Notes under the pieces: model-generated | What the model was told of the DNA's origin: nothing | Database searches by the model: none | Seen by the model: only the letters and a program-made list of their open reading frames with translations | In this document: positions 1 through 6,707 of the stretch, in pieces | Layout of the letters: the number at the start of each line of letters is the position of its first letter | Numbering within the stretch: position 1 is the stretch's first letter | Virus record (IMG/VR): IMGVR_UViG_3300023257_000013 | Coordinates: 1 to 64,000 of that record | Length of the DNA: 64,000 bases | From: a virus | Direction: 5' to 3' (one strand) | Made by a program: the position numbers and the translations under genes

Positions 1-198
1 TTGTATCGAAGATGTTACCAACCATTTCAGGTCTTGTTTCGTCCTTCGATACTGCTAGAGCCTGAGACTGGACCAATCTCAGGGTAGCTGTCCTTAAAGA
101 CAACCCGGAGAACATAGGAGTCTCACCCTTAGTTCCACCATTTTTATTCTGGTGGTTCACCTTAACACTCCTCCTTAGCCTCAACCTCGATCATTGCA
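1..198 (-). ncRNA. Stand-alone IscB omega-RNA copy (partial at window edge)
   Basis: Positions 1-182 match 6497-6678, the leader of the intact iscB, at 180 of 182 bases without gaps; only 128 and 130 differ. Similarity stops abruptly after 182, as expected at an IS200/IS605-type left end. In IscB systems the omega-RNA lies upstream of iscB and takes its guide from the sequence flanking the left end. Here the guide-position bases would be the complement of 183-198 (TGCAATGATCGAGGTT), which lies inside the SLOG-like gene. The rest of the scaffold and any iscB lie left of position 1, so it is unknown whether this is solo or part of a full element. Homology is certain; the RNA role is inferred from the family. 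Confidence 0.75.
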
Positions 199-596
199 CC
201 GGCTGTTTGGCCGGAAAGGTGACCGAGGCCGTTCACACGGATGACCTTTCGGTCTGCCGCAAGGATCTCCAAGACCAGGCTTTTCACGCTGATCGACCCA
301 TCCCAAAACACCACCGCAACGTCACAAGACTGAATCAGCAATTGCCTGCTGGAGACTCTACCCCAAATCCAATCTCGGATCCGCCCCCCGAAAGTGGGTT
401 CTCCTCTAAGCTCCTCAGAGTCCCATACCTCCAGCCCAAGCCGTTTGCCACAACTCCGCACACAGGAGGATTCCGGCATTTTGGCGTCCGTGAGGAGTAC
501 CTTGGGGGGGTCTTTACGGACCACTCGTCGGAGTAGCCTTTCAATAAGGCGTTTGTCGATCACACACCCCTCATGGAACAGGATAGCCATCTTCAT
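162..596 (-). CDS. SLOG/YpsA-like (DUF2493-type) protein with element-derived C-terminus
   Basis: This 144-residue protein has an N-terminal strand (MAILFHEG), a second strand near 33-37 and the motif CDVAVVFWDGSISVKSLVLE at 91-110. That motif resembles the (D/S)-x-(V/I)-x-x-FWDG-S core of the SLOG (YspA/YpsA-related, DUF2493) Rossmann-like family, thought to bind nucleotides or nucleotide-derived ligands. The ATG at 596 follows a weak G-rich ribosome site. The last residues (EAKEEC and stop) are encoded by the left end of the IscB omega-RNA element, so the insertion replaced the original 3' end or 3' flank. Because the core motif is upstream of the junction, the protein may still fold. The family assignment rests on one motif and is moderate; no substrate is proposed. 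Confidence 0.6.
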   Translation of the reverse strand: MKMAILFHEGCVIDKRLIERLLRRVVRKDPPKVLLTDAKMPESSCVRSCGKRLGLEVWDSEELRGEPTFGGRIRDWIWGRVSSRQLLIQSCDVAVVFWDGSISVKSLVLEILAADRKVIRVNGLGHLSGQTAGAMIEVEAKEEC

Positions 597-710
597 GGGG
601 GAACCCCCTTACAAGGGGCGGGCAATAGAGAAGCTATGGAAAACCTGAGTTGAGACGTTGTTAAACTGACAGATCGCTGTGATCAAAGGGGGCTTTCAGA
701 GGTACAGGAT

Positions 711-1361
711 CTAGCCTTTTACACCGAAGAACGATCGTCCGTTGGTGCTGGTGCCCGTGAGGGACTCCGCTACCTTATCCAGGTTCGGATAGGTCACCCC
801 CCTACACTCGAAACCCTCTTCCTTCACCAGCACCTTGATCATGCTTCCCCCGTAGCGCCTCTCGATAACGGTGCCCACAGCGATCACCTTGGGGTCTCGC
901 TTCTTCGGCTTGGGTTTCGGGGGTGCAACTTCGGCGGGAGTACCTTCCTCGGGGAGGATCTCCGGGACAGGCTCTGCAGGGGTCTCTGTAGGGGTAGGGG
1001 ATGCCTCAGAGGCGTTTTCGTCCGAGAGCAGCATGGGAGTGGGGGTGGCGTTGATTTCGGCCACGTCGGCGTCCGTGGGGCTGTCCACAGGTACCGGGAT
1101 GTTGCTGGGTCGTTCCGCCTTGATGATTTCCGAGAAGGAGAGCCTTCGGGGAGGGCGAAGTATCACGTCCCCGTACATCAGAGCACCGATACGAAGTACC
1201 CCAGCCAGCGTGTTGATCTTTTCGACTGTCCCAGCGGAAAAGGCGGACACCGGATCCCAATAGGAGATGGAATCCCCTACCCTGATGTTTGTAGGGTCAC
1301 CCTCGGCGGGCGCTGGCCGTTTGCCCTTGCCCTTCCTACGGTAGATCAGTGTGAATGCCAT
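711..1361 (-). CDS. DUF2924-like C-terminal domain protein
   Basis: This 216-residue protein starts at the ATG at 1361, five bases after the stop of the lipoprotein gene, with GGGGGAG as the ribosome site; a TTG three bases upstream is less likely. Residues 1-75 form a basic N-terminus and a small beta-rich part. Residues 85-155 are a low-complexity Pro/Thr/Glu/Ala linker. Residues 160-214 (IERRYGG, GFECRGVTYPNLDKVAESLT, NGRSFFGV) fit DUF2924, a family common in phages and mobile elements that ends in an ITG...NG..FFG signature. The function of DUF2924 is not known to me. The tight coupling to the lipoprotein and WGR-like genes suggests one short operon read from the divergent promoter near 2910-3080. 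Confidence 0.7.
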   Translation of the reverse strand: MAFTLIYRRKGKGKRPAPAEGDPTNIRVGDSISYWDPVSAFSAGTVEKINTLAGVLRIGALMYGDVILRPPRRLSFSEIIKAERPSNIPVPVDSPTDADVAEINATPTPMLLSDENASEASPTPTETPAEPVPEILPEEGTPAEVAPPKPKPKKRDPKVIAVGTVIERRYGGSMIKVLVKEEGFECRGVTYPNLDKVAESLTGTSTNGRSFFGVKG

Positions 1362-1364
1362 CAA

Positions 1365-2273
1365 CTACTCCCCCTCCGACACGTTCTCACAATACGTACC
1401 ACCGAGACCCCCGTTATTATTACTAATTATTTTGGGGTAGCCCGTGTCGTTGTCAACGATCACTTGAAGGGCATAACGTACCCCAGACATATAGCTCTGA
1501 TCCAAAGTCGTCGTTTGCTTATCCATACCGAATGGGACATCGGGAACCTCCACTGTGATCTCGGTCGTCTGGGAGACACCGGCCTCGTATGTTAAAAACA
1601 CCATTAGAACGTAGGCGAAACCATAACCCTGTGGTGGTGGCGGAGGAGGTACCACCTTGGAAATATCCAACGTCACGATCCACGCCCCGTCCTCATCTGT
1701 CATTGATGTGATCTCAGGAATGAGTTCGTCAGCAAGGTTGTAACACAGAGATTCAGCATCTGACGCCACAAAACAACCAGTAGCAAGCGGGTTGAAAAAC
1801 CAGATGGATGTCTCGTGGTTACATGCAAACGCTGATATGGGTCCGGGGTATTTCAGAGCCATCGTAAGCCCACCGAATGACCCCACCGTCTTGAAGGTCA
1901 CTCGAATAAGGGGTTTTTCAGGTTCCGTCGTATCCGCATCAAAGATGTCGAAATCCGTGTCCTCCCCGACCGGCGTGTCAGAACTCTCTACGTCCAGATC
2001 TTCGGTGTCATCCCCGGTCTCGGCATCCTGCAAATCAGCATCTCCAGTTTCGTCAGAGACCCTGTCAAACACCGTATCCTCTCCCGGCAGGAAGGTGTCC
2101 TCCCCAGGTTCCACATCCTCAATCGGGACGTCCTCCCTAGTGATGGTGTCCTCACCACCTCCTTGGTACTCGTCGCCTTCTACCCACATGGTAGGATCCT
2201 CGATGTCAAAGCCGGTTCCGCAACCTGTCAACCCTACCGCCAAAGCCACCAGCAACCCGATGATGTGTCTCAT
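1365..2273 (-). CDS. Predicted lipoprotein with Asp/Glu/Thr-rich linker
   Basis: This 302-residue protein begins with a lipoprotein signal peptide: MRHII, a hydrophobic stretch and the lipobox LTGC with the lipidated Cys at 18. Residues 25-115 are an acidic linker rich in GEDT/DxxD-type runs, followed by a folded part (about 118-302) with several Cys that may form disulphides and a poly-proline run near 205-211. Such lipoproteins are typical of cell surfaces in Myxococcota and relatives. In a phage genome a lipoprotein often alters the infected cell envelope, for example superinfection exclusion, but no such function is shown here. ATG at 2273 lies just after the stop of the WGR-like gene (GGAGGGAGCA ribosome site). 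Confidence 0.75.
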   Translation of the reverse strand: MRHIIGLLVALAVGLTGCGTGFDIEDPTMWVEGDEYQGGGEDTITREDVPIEDVEPGEDTFLPGEDTVFDRVSDETGDADLQDAETGDDTEDLDVESSDTPVGEDTDFDIFDADTTEPEKPLIRVTFKTVGSFGGLTMALKYPGPISAFACNHETSIWFFNPLATGCFVASDAESLCYNLADELIPEITSMTDEDGAWIVTLDISKVVPPPPPPQGYGFAYVLMVFLTYEAGVSQTTEITVEVPDVPFGMDKQTTTLDQSYMSGVRYALQVIVDNDTGYPKIISNNNGGLGGTYCENVSEGE

Positions 2274-2282
2274 TGCTCCCTC

Positions 2283-2909
2283 CTAGAAAACGATGTCGAT
2301 GTCATAGTCCCGAGCGAAGTCCACGGCGTCCGTGGGGTCGAGCACCATCAGCTCGTCATCACTCGCATCCCGAGCCGAGTATCCCGTGATGGTCAGACCC
2401 TGTCGCAGGATCTTCATTGTTGCGATCAGGCTGTATGGAGCACCCAGGGCCTGCTGTGCCGTGCTGAACACCCTGGGAGCCACCACAGGGGCGGGCGGTG
2501 GTGTCACCGGAGCGGGAGCCACCGGGGGCTGGGTGAGTACCGAGGTCGGAGCCGAACTCACCGCCTTGGCGGTCGGGAACGTTGCTACCGGGTTCCCCGT
2601 GACCTTGGCGAAGTTGACTGCGCTCATCCGTACATAGGGGGTATGGGCGTAAACGTACCCCTCGGAAGTCTTGTCCGCCACCCGCTGCCGCAACTTGTCC
2701 CAGTCGATGAGCCGGTACTGCGGGGAAGAGCCGATGGCCCCGTACCCGATCTCGACCGCCTCGTTGATGCCCCGCCCCGTGGCGAACCAGTACTTGGAGG
2801 ATACGCCGCTGGCGTTGGCCAGATTTGCCCCGACAAACTCCAGGCGGATTGTCCACGGGCGTCCCCGCCCTGCGATCTGCTCCGCTTCCTGCAACGTCAA
2901 CTTGGCCAT
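2283..2909 (-). CDS. WGR-like domain protein
   Basis: This 208-residue protein has, at about 18-85, a block with SSKYWFATGRG, VEIGYGAIGS and a following K-x-x-x-GY, resembling WGR/poly-ADP-ribose-polymerase-associated domains that bind nucleic acid and are scattered in phages. Residues 110-150 are an Ala/Pro/Val-rich linker, and residues 155-208 form a small acidic tail domain. I chose the ATG at 2909 rather than the GTG at 2912 because TAGGAGA then sits at a normal distance. It is the first gene left of the divergent promoter region. Function unknown; the WGR relation is by eye and should be checked by profile search. Confidence 0.65.
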   Translation of the reverse strand: MAKLTLQEAEQIAGRGRPWTIRLEFVGANLANASGVSSKYWFATGRGINEAVEIGYGAIGSSPQYRLIDWDKLRQRVADKTSEGYVYAHTPYVRMSAVNFAKVTGNPVATFPTAKAVSSAPTSVLTQPPVAPAPVTPPPAPVVAPRVFSTAQQALGAPYSLIATMKILRQGLTITGYSARDASDDELMVLDPTDAVDFARDYDIDIVF

Positions 2910-2934
2910 CACGTTTCTCCTACGGGGTCATTTG

Positions 2935-3054
2935 CCCCTCACACTGTCTACTCTGGTCCCGGCGACGATGATCCCACAATGATCCTACCATCCTTAAAAG
3001 AGAGCGCCAGCGTGGGATCATCTGACCGACCCTCAGAGTAGCTAATGTGAGGGG
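2935..3054. promoter_or_regulatory. Nested inverted repeat in the divergent promoter region
   Basis: Between the divergent genes starting at 2909 (minus) and 3081 (plus) lies a large dyad. The outer arms are 2935-2955 and 3034-3054, matching at 18 of 21 positions (CCCCTCACA...CTACTCTG). The inner arms are 2967-2977 and 3012-3022, a perfect 11-bp pair (GATGATCCCAC). The 34-base centre contains TTAAAAG. The symmetry fits a bidirectional operator bound by a multimeric repressor or activator, or a replication-origin-like structure. No canonical -35/-10 pair stands out to me. Structure is read directly; function is inferred from position. Confidence 0.6.
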
Positions 3055-3080
3055 AAAGGACCCTGATCAAGGAGCACCCA

Positions 3081-3419
3081 ATGAGCATCGACACCGCCAA
3101 CGTCCACAGTATGTACCGGGGAAACAACCCAAACCCCAAGATCGGAATGGGGGCCACCATGATCATAGGGTCCGACCGTGAGCCCTACACAGTGGTCGAG
3201 GTCAGTCCGAATGGCAGGCGCTGCGTGGTGCAGGCCGACCGATCCATCCGCACTGACGACAACGGGATGTCCGACTGCCAGGACTACGACTACGAGCCGA
3301 ATCATGAGGGCCGCAAGGTCACTCTGAGTCGCCGCAAGAACGGCGACTGGCGACAGGTCGGCGGCACCCAGCTCTTCTACATTGGGTACCGGAGCCGGTT
3401 CTTCGACTACAGCTTTTAG
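3081..3419 (+). CDS. Conserved phage protein of unknown function (112 aa)
   Basis: This is the first of only two plus-strand genes. The ATG at 3081 follows AAGGAGCACCC. The small, probably all-beta protein has a pattern I associate with a widespread phage hypothetical family: G-x-G-A-T near the N-terminus, PYTVVEV, RCVVQADRSIRTDDNGMSD, QDYDYEPNHEG and a Lys/Arg-rich RRKNGDW segment. No catalytic motif is visible. It precedes the next gene by 10 bases and both read away from the palindromic promoter, suggesting they are expressed separately from the late structural block, possibly earlier in infection. Confidence 0.75.
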   Translation: MSIDTANVHSMYRGNNPNPKIGMGATMIIGSDREPYTVVEVSPNGRRCVVQADRSIRTDDNGMSDCQDYDYEPNHEGRKVTLSRRKNGDWRQVGGTQLFYIGYRSRFFDYSF

Positions 3420-3429
3420 GAGGTCTGAG

Positions 3430-4437
3430 ATGGACTCCACCCTTTCCCACCACGTTCTCGCACAGGTCACGGCTTCACACTGCTGCGTGTGCCGTGCCCA
3501 CCTGACCGACGCTGAATCGGTAGAACGGGGCATCGGACCCGTGTGTAGTCGCAGATACTACGACCCCGTTCACGTTCCGACCGAGGCACAGGTGATGGAC
3601 ACTCTCGGCCTGCTCGCCGTGTCCAACCTGCCGGACCACCTCATCGATGCCTTCCTGACCCTGGTGAACAACGATCACACCAACGCCCGCAAAGCCAGCA
3701 ACCTCCTGGTCTACTGGGCGTCAGCCCACTACGCCGACCGGGACGAGGTCTTCAAGTGCTGCGCCCTGATCCGGTCCCTCGGGTACACGGAACTGGCAGA
3801 CAAGCTGGAGGTGGATCGTACCGAGGCGATGATCCTAGACAAAGGGGACCATCTCGAAGCGTTCATCTCGGACAAGGGCAAAATCCGCAGGGATATGAGT
3901 TTCATCGAGGGAGCCAAACACCTGATCGATGAGGAAATCGGTCTGATCGGGAACGTCACCAAGACCCGGATCAAGCGGGGCCACAAAGTCGGCTGGTGGG
4001 TACCCAAATCCGAGGAGGAGCACTTCCTGTGTGTCCTGGGTGTCAATATGCCCCGGTCCCTGGTGTGCGGAACGAAGGGCCTCTACGAAGTCCCCTACCG
4101 CCGCTGGTCCGACCTCATGAAGTTCCGGCACAAAACCAAACCCGCTGACCCGAAACCCCGCCTACCCGTTCAGTTGGAAATGAATCTGCTCAAGGTCATC
4201 CTGGCATGGGATCCGGTCTTCGTAACCGAGGGAACGGATGGGAAATTGCGAATAGTGACACCTTACAACGACTCCTTCATTGCCCAGCTCAAACTCCAGG
4301 TTCCCTATCGCCATCGGGCTTGGGAACGAACACAGCGGTACTGGGAGGTGTCTGCCATCTACAAAGACATTGTGCTAAAGATAATTAAAGAGAGCTACGG
4401 GGTGGCCACTCCCGTATCGAGCGCGACCACCCCGTAG
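3430..4437 (+). CDS. DUF6011-like zinc ribbon plus HARP-like C-terminal domain
   Basis: This 335-residue protein starts at the ATG at 3430, behind the strong TAGGAGGTCTGAG; an in-frame start 48 bases upstream overlaps the previous gene and lacks a ribosome site. Residues 17-39 (CCVCRAHLTDAESVERGIGPVC) match the DUF6011 zinc-ribbon pattern C-x2-C...ES...GIGP-x-C seen in phage and plasmid proteins. The last 80 residues (PYNDSFIAQLKLQVPYRHRAW followed by RYWEV) resemble the HARP/SMARCAL1-type substrate-binding segment often found C-terminal in such proteins. A DNA or RNA transaction role is plausible but unproven. Its stop codon lies within the right arm of a strong hairpin. Confidence 0.7.
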   Translation: MDSTLSHHVLAQVTASHCCVCRAHLTDAESVERGIGPVCSRRYYDPVHVPTEAQVMDTLGLLAVSNLPDHLIDAFLTLVNNDHTNARKASNLLVYWASAHYADRDEVFKCCALIRSLGYTELADKLEVDRTEAMILDKGDHLEAFISDKGKIRRDMSFIEGAKHLIDEEIGLIGNVTKTRIKRGHKVGWWVPKSEEEHFLCVLGVNMPRSLVCGTKGLYEVPYRRWSDLMKFRHKTKPADPKPRLPVQLEMNLLKVILAWDPVFVTEGTDGKLRIVTPYNDSFIAQLKLQVPYRHRAWERTQRYWEVSAIYKDIVLKIIKESYGVATPVSSATTP

Positions 4438-4438
4438 C
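4394..4438. terminator. Convergent hairpin, probable terminator for the minus-strand block
   Basis: A perfect 12-bp inverted repeat (GCTACGGGGTGG at 4394-4405, CCACCCCGTAGC at 4427-4438) with a 21-base loop lies between the converging genes ending at 4437 (plus) and 4489 (minus). On the minus strand the stem is followed by CTCTTTAATTAT, an A/T-rich tail, so it most likely ends leftward transcription after the holin-like gene. On the plus strand no U-run follows. The plus-strand stop codon is inside the right arm. Confidence 0.6.
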
Positions 4439-4488
4439 ATATCAAGGAAAAGGACTTACCCGCCTCCAGGTTCGTCCCTGTAGTTCCG

Positions 4489-5214
4489 TCAGGCCGACTC
4501 GACCTTAGAGGCCCCCGCAGACAAGTGTTTGAAACCCAACTCCCACATTGCCGGAGCAGCCAAGCCGCCTCCAATACCCTGCGTGAGAGCCACGACCCAG
4601 GACTGGCCACCAGCCAATACCAGTCCGACCGCTGTCAGGCACCCCAATATAACAGTCACCCACGGGACAGCCTTCTTCGGGATCTTCGCCAGAATCTTGA
4701 TCCGCCGCAGAAACCAGACGACCAGCATCAGGATGAAGCCGATAAATGCCGTCCAAGCACCGTGCGCTGCCAAATCAATTGCCGTCCCGATAGCTTCCCC
4801 CGCTTCCGCATCGGTCTCGGGAGGTACGACGATCTCCGCCGATGCTTCCTTCTCTTCTGCTGCGGGTGCTTCCTCTTCAGCCACAAGGACGATCTCAGAG
4901 GTTTCCTCCGCCATTACGGGGGCTTCCTCCGGGGTCTCCTCTGCGGATGCTTCCTCCTCGGCTACCTGAGCAGCCTCAGGGGTTTCCTCGACCACCACCA
5001 AAACCGGAGCCTCCTCTGCAATAGGAGCCTCCTCAATCACGGGGACATCGACAGGAGCAACCTCATGGGCAGCTTCCGCCGGAGTTGCGGGCGCATTCTC
5101 TGCAATCTCCGCCGCCGGAACCGGAAGTTCCTCAACGGAAGGTGCCTGACCCATGAGTACCATGGAGCCAAAACAGATGAGAGCAAAAAGCGCCAGTTTC
5201 CGAACGTTGCTCAT
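4489..5214 (-). CDS. Holin-like membrane protein with acidic low-complexity region
   Basis: This 241-residue protein has an N-terminal hydrophobic signal-like segment (6-21), a long Ala/Glu/Pro/Val-rich acidic region (about 25-140), and two clear C-terminal membrane helices (about 151-170 and 183-203) joined by the basic turn RRIKILAKIPKK. A third mildly hydrophobic stretch lies at 205-222. The helical hairpin with a short basic loop and its place at the end of the late block fit a holin or other lysis protein, but the acidic extracytoplasmic region is unusual, and a phage-encoded envelope protein is an alternative. The ATG at 5214 follows GAAGGAGGATAG. No endolysin gene is adjacent, so the lysis role is tentative. 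Confidence 0.5.
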   Translation of the reverse strand: MSNVRKLALFALICFGSMVLMGQAPSVEELPVPAAEIAENAPATPAEAAHEVAPVDVPVIEEAPIAEEAPVLVVVEETPEAAQVAEEEASAEETPEEAPVMAEETSEIVLVAEEEAPAAEEKEASAEIVVPPETDAEAGEAIGTAIDLAAHGAWTAFIGFILMLVVWFLRRIKILAKIPKKAVPWVTVILGCLTAVGLVLAGGQSWVVALTQGIGGGLAAPAMWELGFKHLSAGASKVESA

Positions 5215-5232
5215 TTTCTATCCTCCTTCAAA

Positions 5233-5251
5233 GACAGTGCTCAACACTGTC
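5233..5251 (-). repeat. Hairpin at the putative right end of the IscB element
   Basis: GACAGTG (5233-5239) and CACTGTC (5245-5251) form a perfect 7-bp stem with a 5-base loop, overlapping the iscB stop codon and lying just before the ribosome site of the holin-like gene. IS200/IS605-type elements carry subterminal hairpins recognised by their TnpA transposase; this one is at the expected right end. The exact end cannot be fixed without an empty site. Confidence 0.45.
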
Positions 5252-6440
5252 AGACATAAACAAGACCCCCAAAGCGCCACAAAACTTGGGATTTGTTATA
5301 CGAAACAGGAAAGTTACTGTCCCAATTCGTTCGTAAAGTAAGGGTAGTCTTCTTTAGACTCCTTATGGACCCAACAACTACACCACGAGTACGATGACGA
5401 GCCTTCACCAAATCCCAATGTCTAAAACCCCGAAACTCAAAACGCTTTTTCGTGGGATTGTTTTCCCATACCTTCGTTCTCTTCGGGATAACCAAAAAAG
5501 ACCTTAGACACAAGTAGGGCTTGCAGCCCCGACAAACCATAGCAACGGCATCTAAGTCATGTGCTTTCTCCAACTCAAGACATTTCCGCCACTTGGCAGT
5601 CATCCACCCGAAACAAACCTCGATTCTTAAGCCAATCCCATGAAGAAGCTCCCTCAGGTAATTCTTACCTGCTTGTAGATGAGCAGGATACCTAAAAGGA
5701 CGAGGCTTCTTTGTCAGCACCCACAATCCTTCATGAAGATCCGCATGACATGTCCCACAAAGAGTAAGCCCATTTTGAGGGGAATCCCCACCACCTCGAC
5801 TCTTAAACTGAATGTGGTGGGCTTGAAGGCGATCAGAGGTACCACAATGTTGACACTTGTATTTGTCTCGCCACAGCACCTTAGCTCGAAAACCCCCCTT
5901 ACTGTATTCAGATTTCTGAAATTCTGCCCCTGTCAATTTTCGTCCTGCAACCAAACTACTTGTGTCAAACTGACCTTCTTCAATCGTAGCCTCGATGATG
6001 TTCAACCTCTTTTTGAGATCGACAAGCACTCTCAAAATGGATTCTTTCTTCTGTCGGATCGTTGGGGGCAGAAAGCCCCTTCTACCCCTGTTCCTGAATC
6101 TCGGTGCCCGAAAGCGTAACCGACTTCTCCTCGTTCGTCGATACGCTGCCCGTTGTGTCATTTTCCTCGAAACGTCTTGTCTCAAACGAATTGTGCCTCG
6201 GAAAACAACTTCTTTCTGATGCCTGTTTACAACTGCAATACCAACGTGTTTCGCTCCATCATCGATACCAACAGTGAAGGCTCCAACAGGATTCTCAACA
6301 ACACGGCTCAATTGAATCGTAAACGGCACCACTTGGTGTACCTGGGCACGACCAGCTCGCAACAATTTTCTAGAGCGTGCTGGGTGAGTGGGAAGTAGCT
6401 GCTTCCCGTCAGCGTCAATCACAAAGATTTTCTGTGTCAT
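5250..6440 (-). CDS. iscB: IscB RNA-guided endonuclease
   Basis: This 396-residue protein is a full-length IscB, the ancestor-like relative of Cas9. An N-terminal PLMP-type segment (QLLPTHPARSRKLLRAG, 14-30) is followed by RuvC-I with D60 (VGIDDGAKHVGIAV), an Arg-rich bridge helix at about 100-121, and RuvC-II near E150 (NIIEATIEEGQFD). The HNH domain at 190-240 has Cys196/199/228/231, AHH at 207-209 and N223, and RuvC-III has H294 and D297 (AHDLDAVA). All expected catalytic residues appear intact, so it should cut DNA guided by the omega-RNA encoded just upstream. ATG at 6440 follows GGGAGGTGTCTTAA. Known IscBs nick or cut both strands next to a 3' target-adjacent motif; the motif here is unknown. 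Confidence 0.93.
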   Translation of the reverse strand: MTQKIFVIDADGKQLLPTHPARSRKLLRAGRAQVHQVVPFTIQLSRVVENPVGAFTVGIDDGAKHVGIAVVNRHQKEVVFRGTIRLRQDVSRKMTQRAAYRRTRRSRLRFRAPRFRNRGRRGFLPPTIRQKKESILRVLVDLKKRLNIIEATIEEGQFDTSSLVAGRKLTGAEFQKSEYSKGGFRAKVLWRDKYKCQHCGTSDRLQAHHIQFKSRGGGDSPQNGLTLCGTCHADLHEGLWVLTKKPRPFRYPAHLQAGKNYLRELLHGIGLRIEVCFGWMTAKWRKCLELEKAHDLDAVAMVCRGCKPYLCLRSFLVIPKRTKVWENNPTKKRFEFRGFRHWDLVKARHRTRGVVVGSIRSLKKTTLTLRTNWDSNFPVSYNKSQVLWRFGGLVYV

Positions 6441-6656
6441 TTAAGACACCTCCCGAAGGGAAATTGTTGTCCTCGGCAAAGTTTCCGGGCCTCTGGTTGT
6501 ATCGAAGATGTTACCAACCATTTCAGGTCTTGTTTCGTCCTTCGATACTGCTAGAGCCTGAGACTGGACCAATCTCAGGGTAGCTGTCCTTAAAGACAAC
6601 CCGGAGAACATAGGAGTCTCACCTTCAGTTCCACCATTTTTATTCTGGTGGTTCAC
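6441..6656 (-). CDS. Possible 71-codon leader ORF inside the omega-RNA
   Basis: A GTG at 6656 is preceded by AAGGAGGAGTGTTAAG, one of the best Shine-Dalgarno matches in the window, and opens a 71-codon frame whose TAA directly abuts the ATG of iscB. The second omega-RNA copy keeps the ribosome site, the start and the open frame over all visible bases; its two differences change a single codon (Glu to Lys). The peptide (MNHQNKNGG..., Ser/Thr/Arg-rich) resembles nothing I know. It could couple iscB translation to passage through the RNA, or be a chance frame in a structured RNA. Confidence 0.25.
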   Translation of the reverse strand: MNHQNKNGGTEGETPMFSGLSLRTATLRLVQSQALAVSKDETRPEMVGNIFDTTRGPETLPRTTISLREVS

Positions 6657-6694
6657 CTTAACACTCCTCCTTAGCCTCGAAGCCGCATGTTCGG
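6441..6694 (-). ncRNA. IscB omega-RNA (scaffold 6441-6678, guide about 6679-6694)
   Basis: The non-coding leader directly upstream of iscB is where omega-RNAs are encoded in this family. Positions 6497-6678 recur at 1-182 with 180 of 182 identity but different flanks, showing a conserved mobile RNA unit with a sharp left boundary. The guide would be the complement of 6679-6694 (CCGAACATGCGGCTTC). Several self-complementary segments are visible, such as CCACC/GGTGG around 6632-6652 and CTGAGA/TCTCAG around 6559-6579. The 3' limit near the iscB start is an assumption from family architecture. Confidence 0.75.
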
Positions 6695-6707
6695 TTTTGT
6701 TCGCCTT

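Larger units (their letters stand above)
5233..6678 (-). mobile_element. IscB element (IS200/IS605-type, no TnpA)
   Basis: The element holds the omega-RNA leader and iscB and nothing else; no Y1 transposase (TnpA) is present, so movement would need a helper or homing by double-strand-break repair. The left end is set at 6678, where identity with the copy at 1-182 stops. The right end is set near the hairpin at 5233-5251 and is approximate. It sits between the SAP-domain gene (stop at 6708) and the holin-like gene (start at 5214) and disrupts neither. Confidence 0.65.

Noticed and set aside
2948-3166. 72-codon minus-strand frame across the palindrome and first plus-strand gene
   Set aside because: Overlaps the regulatory dyad and the start of a well-supported plus-strand gene; no ribosome site.
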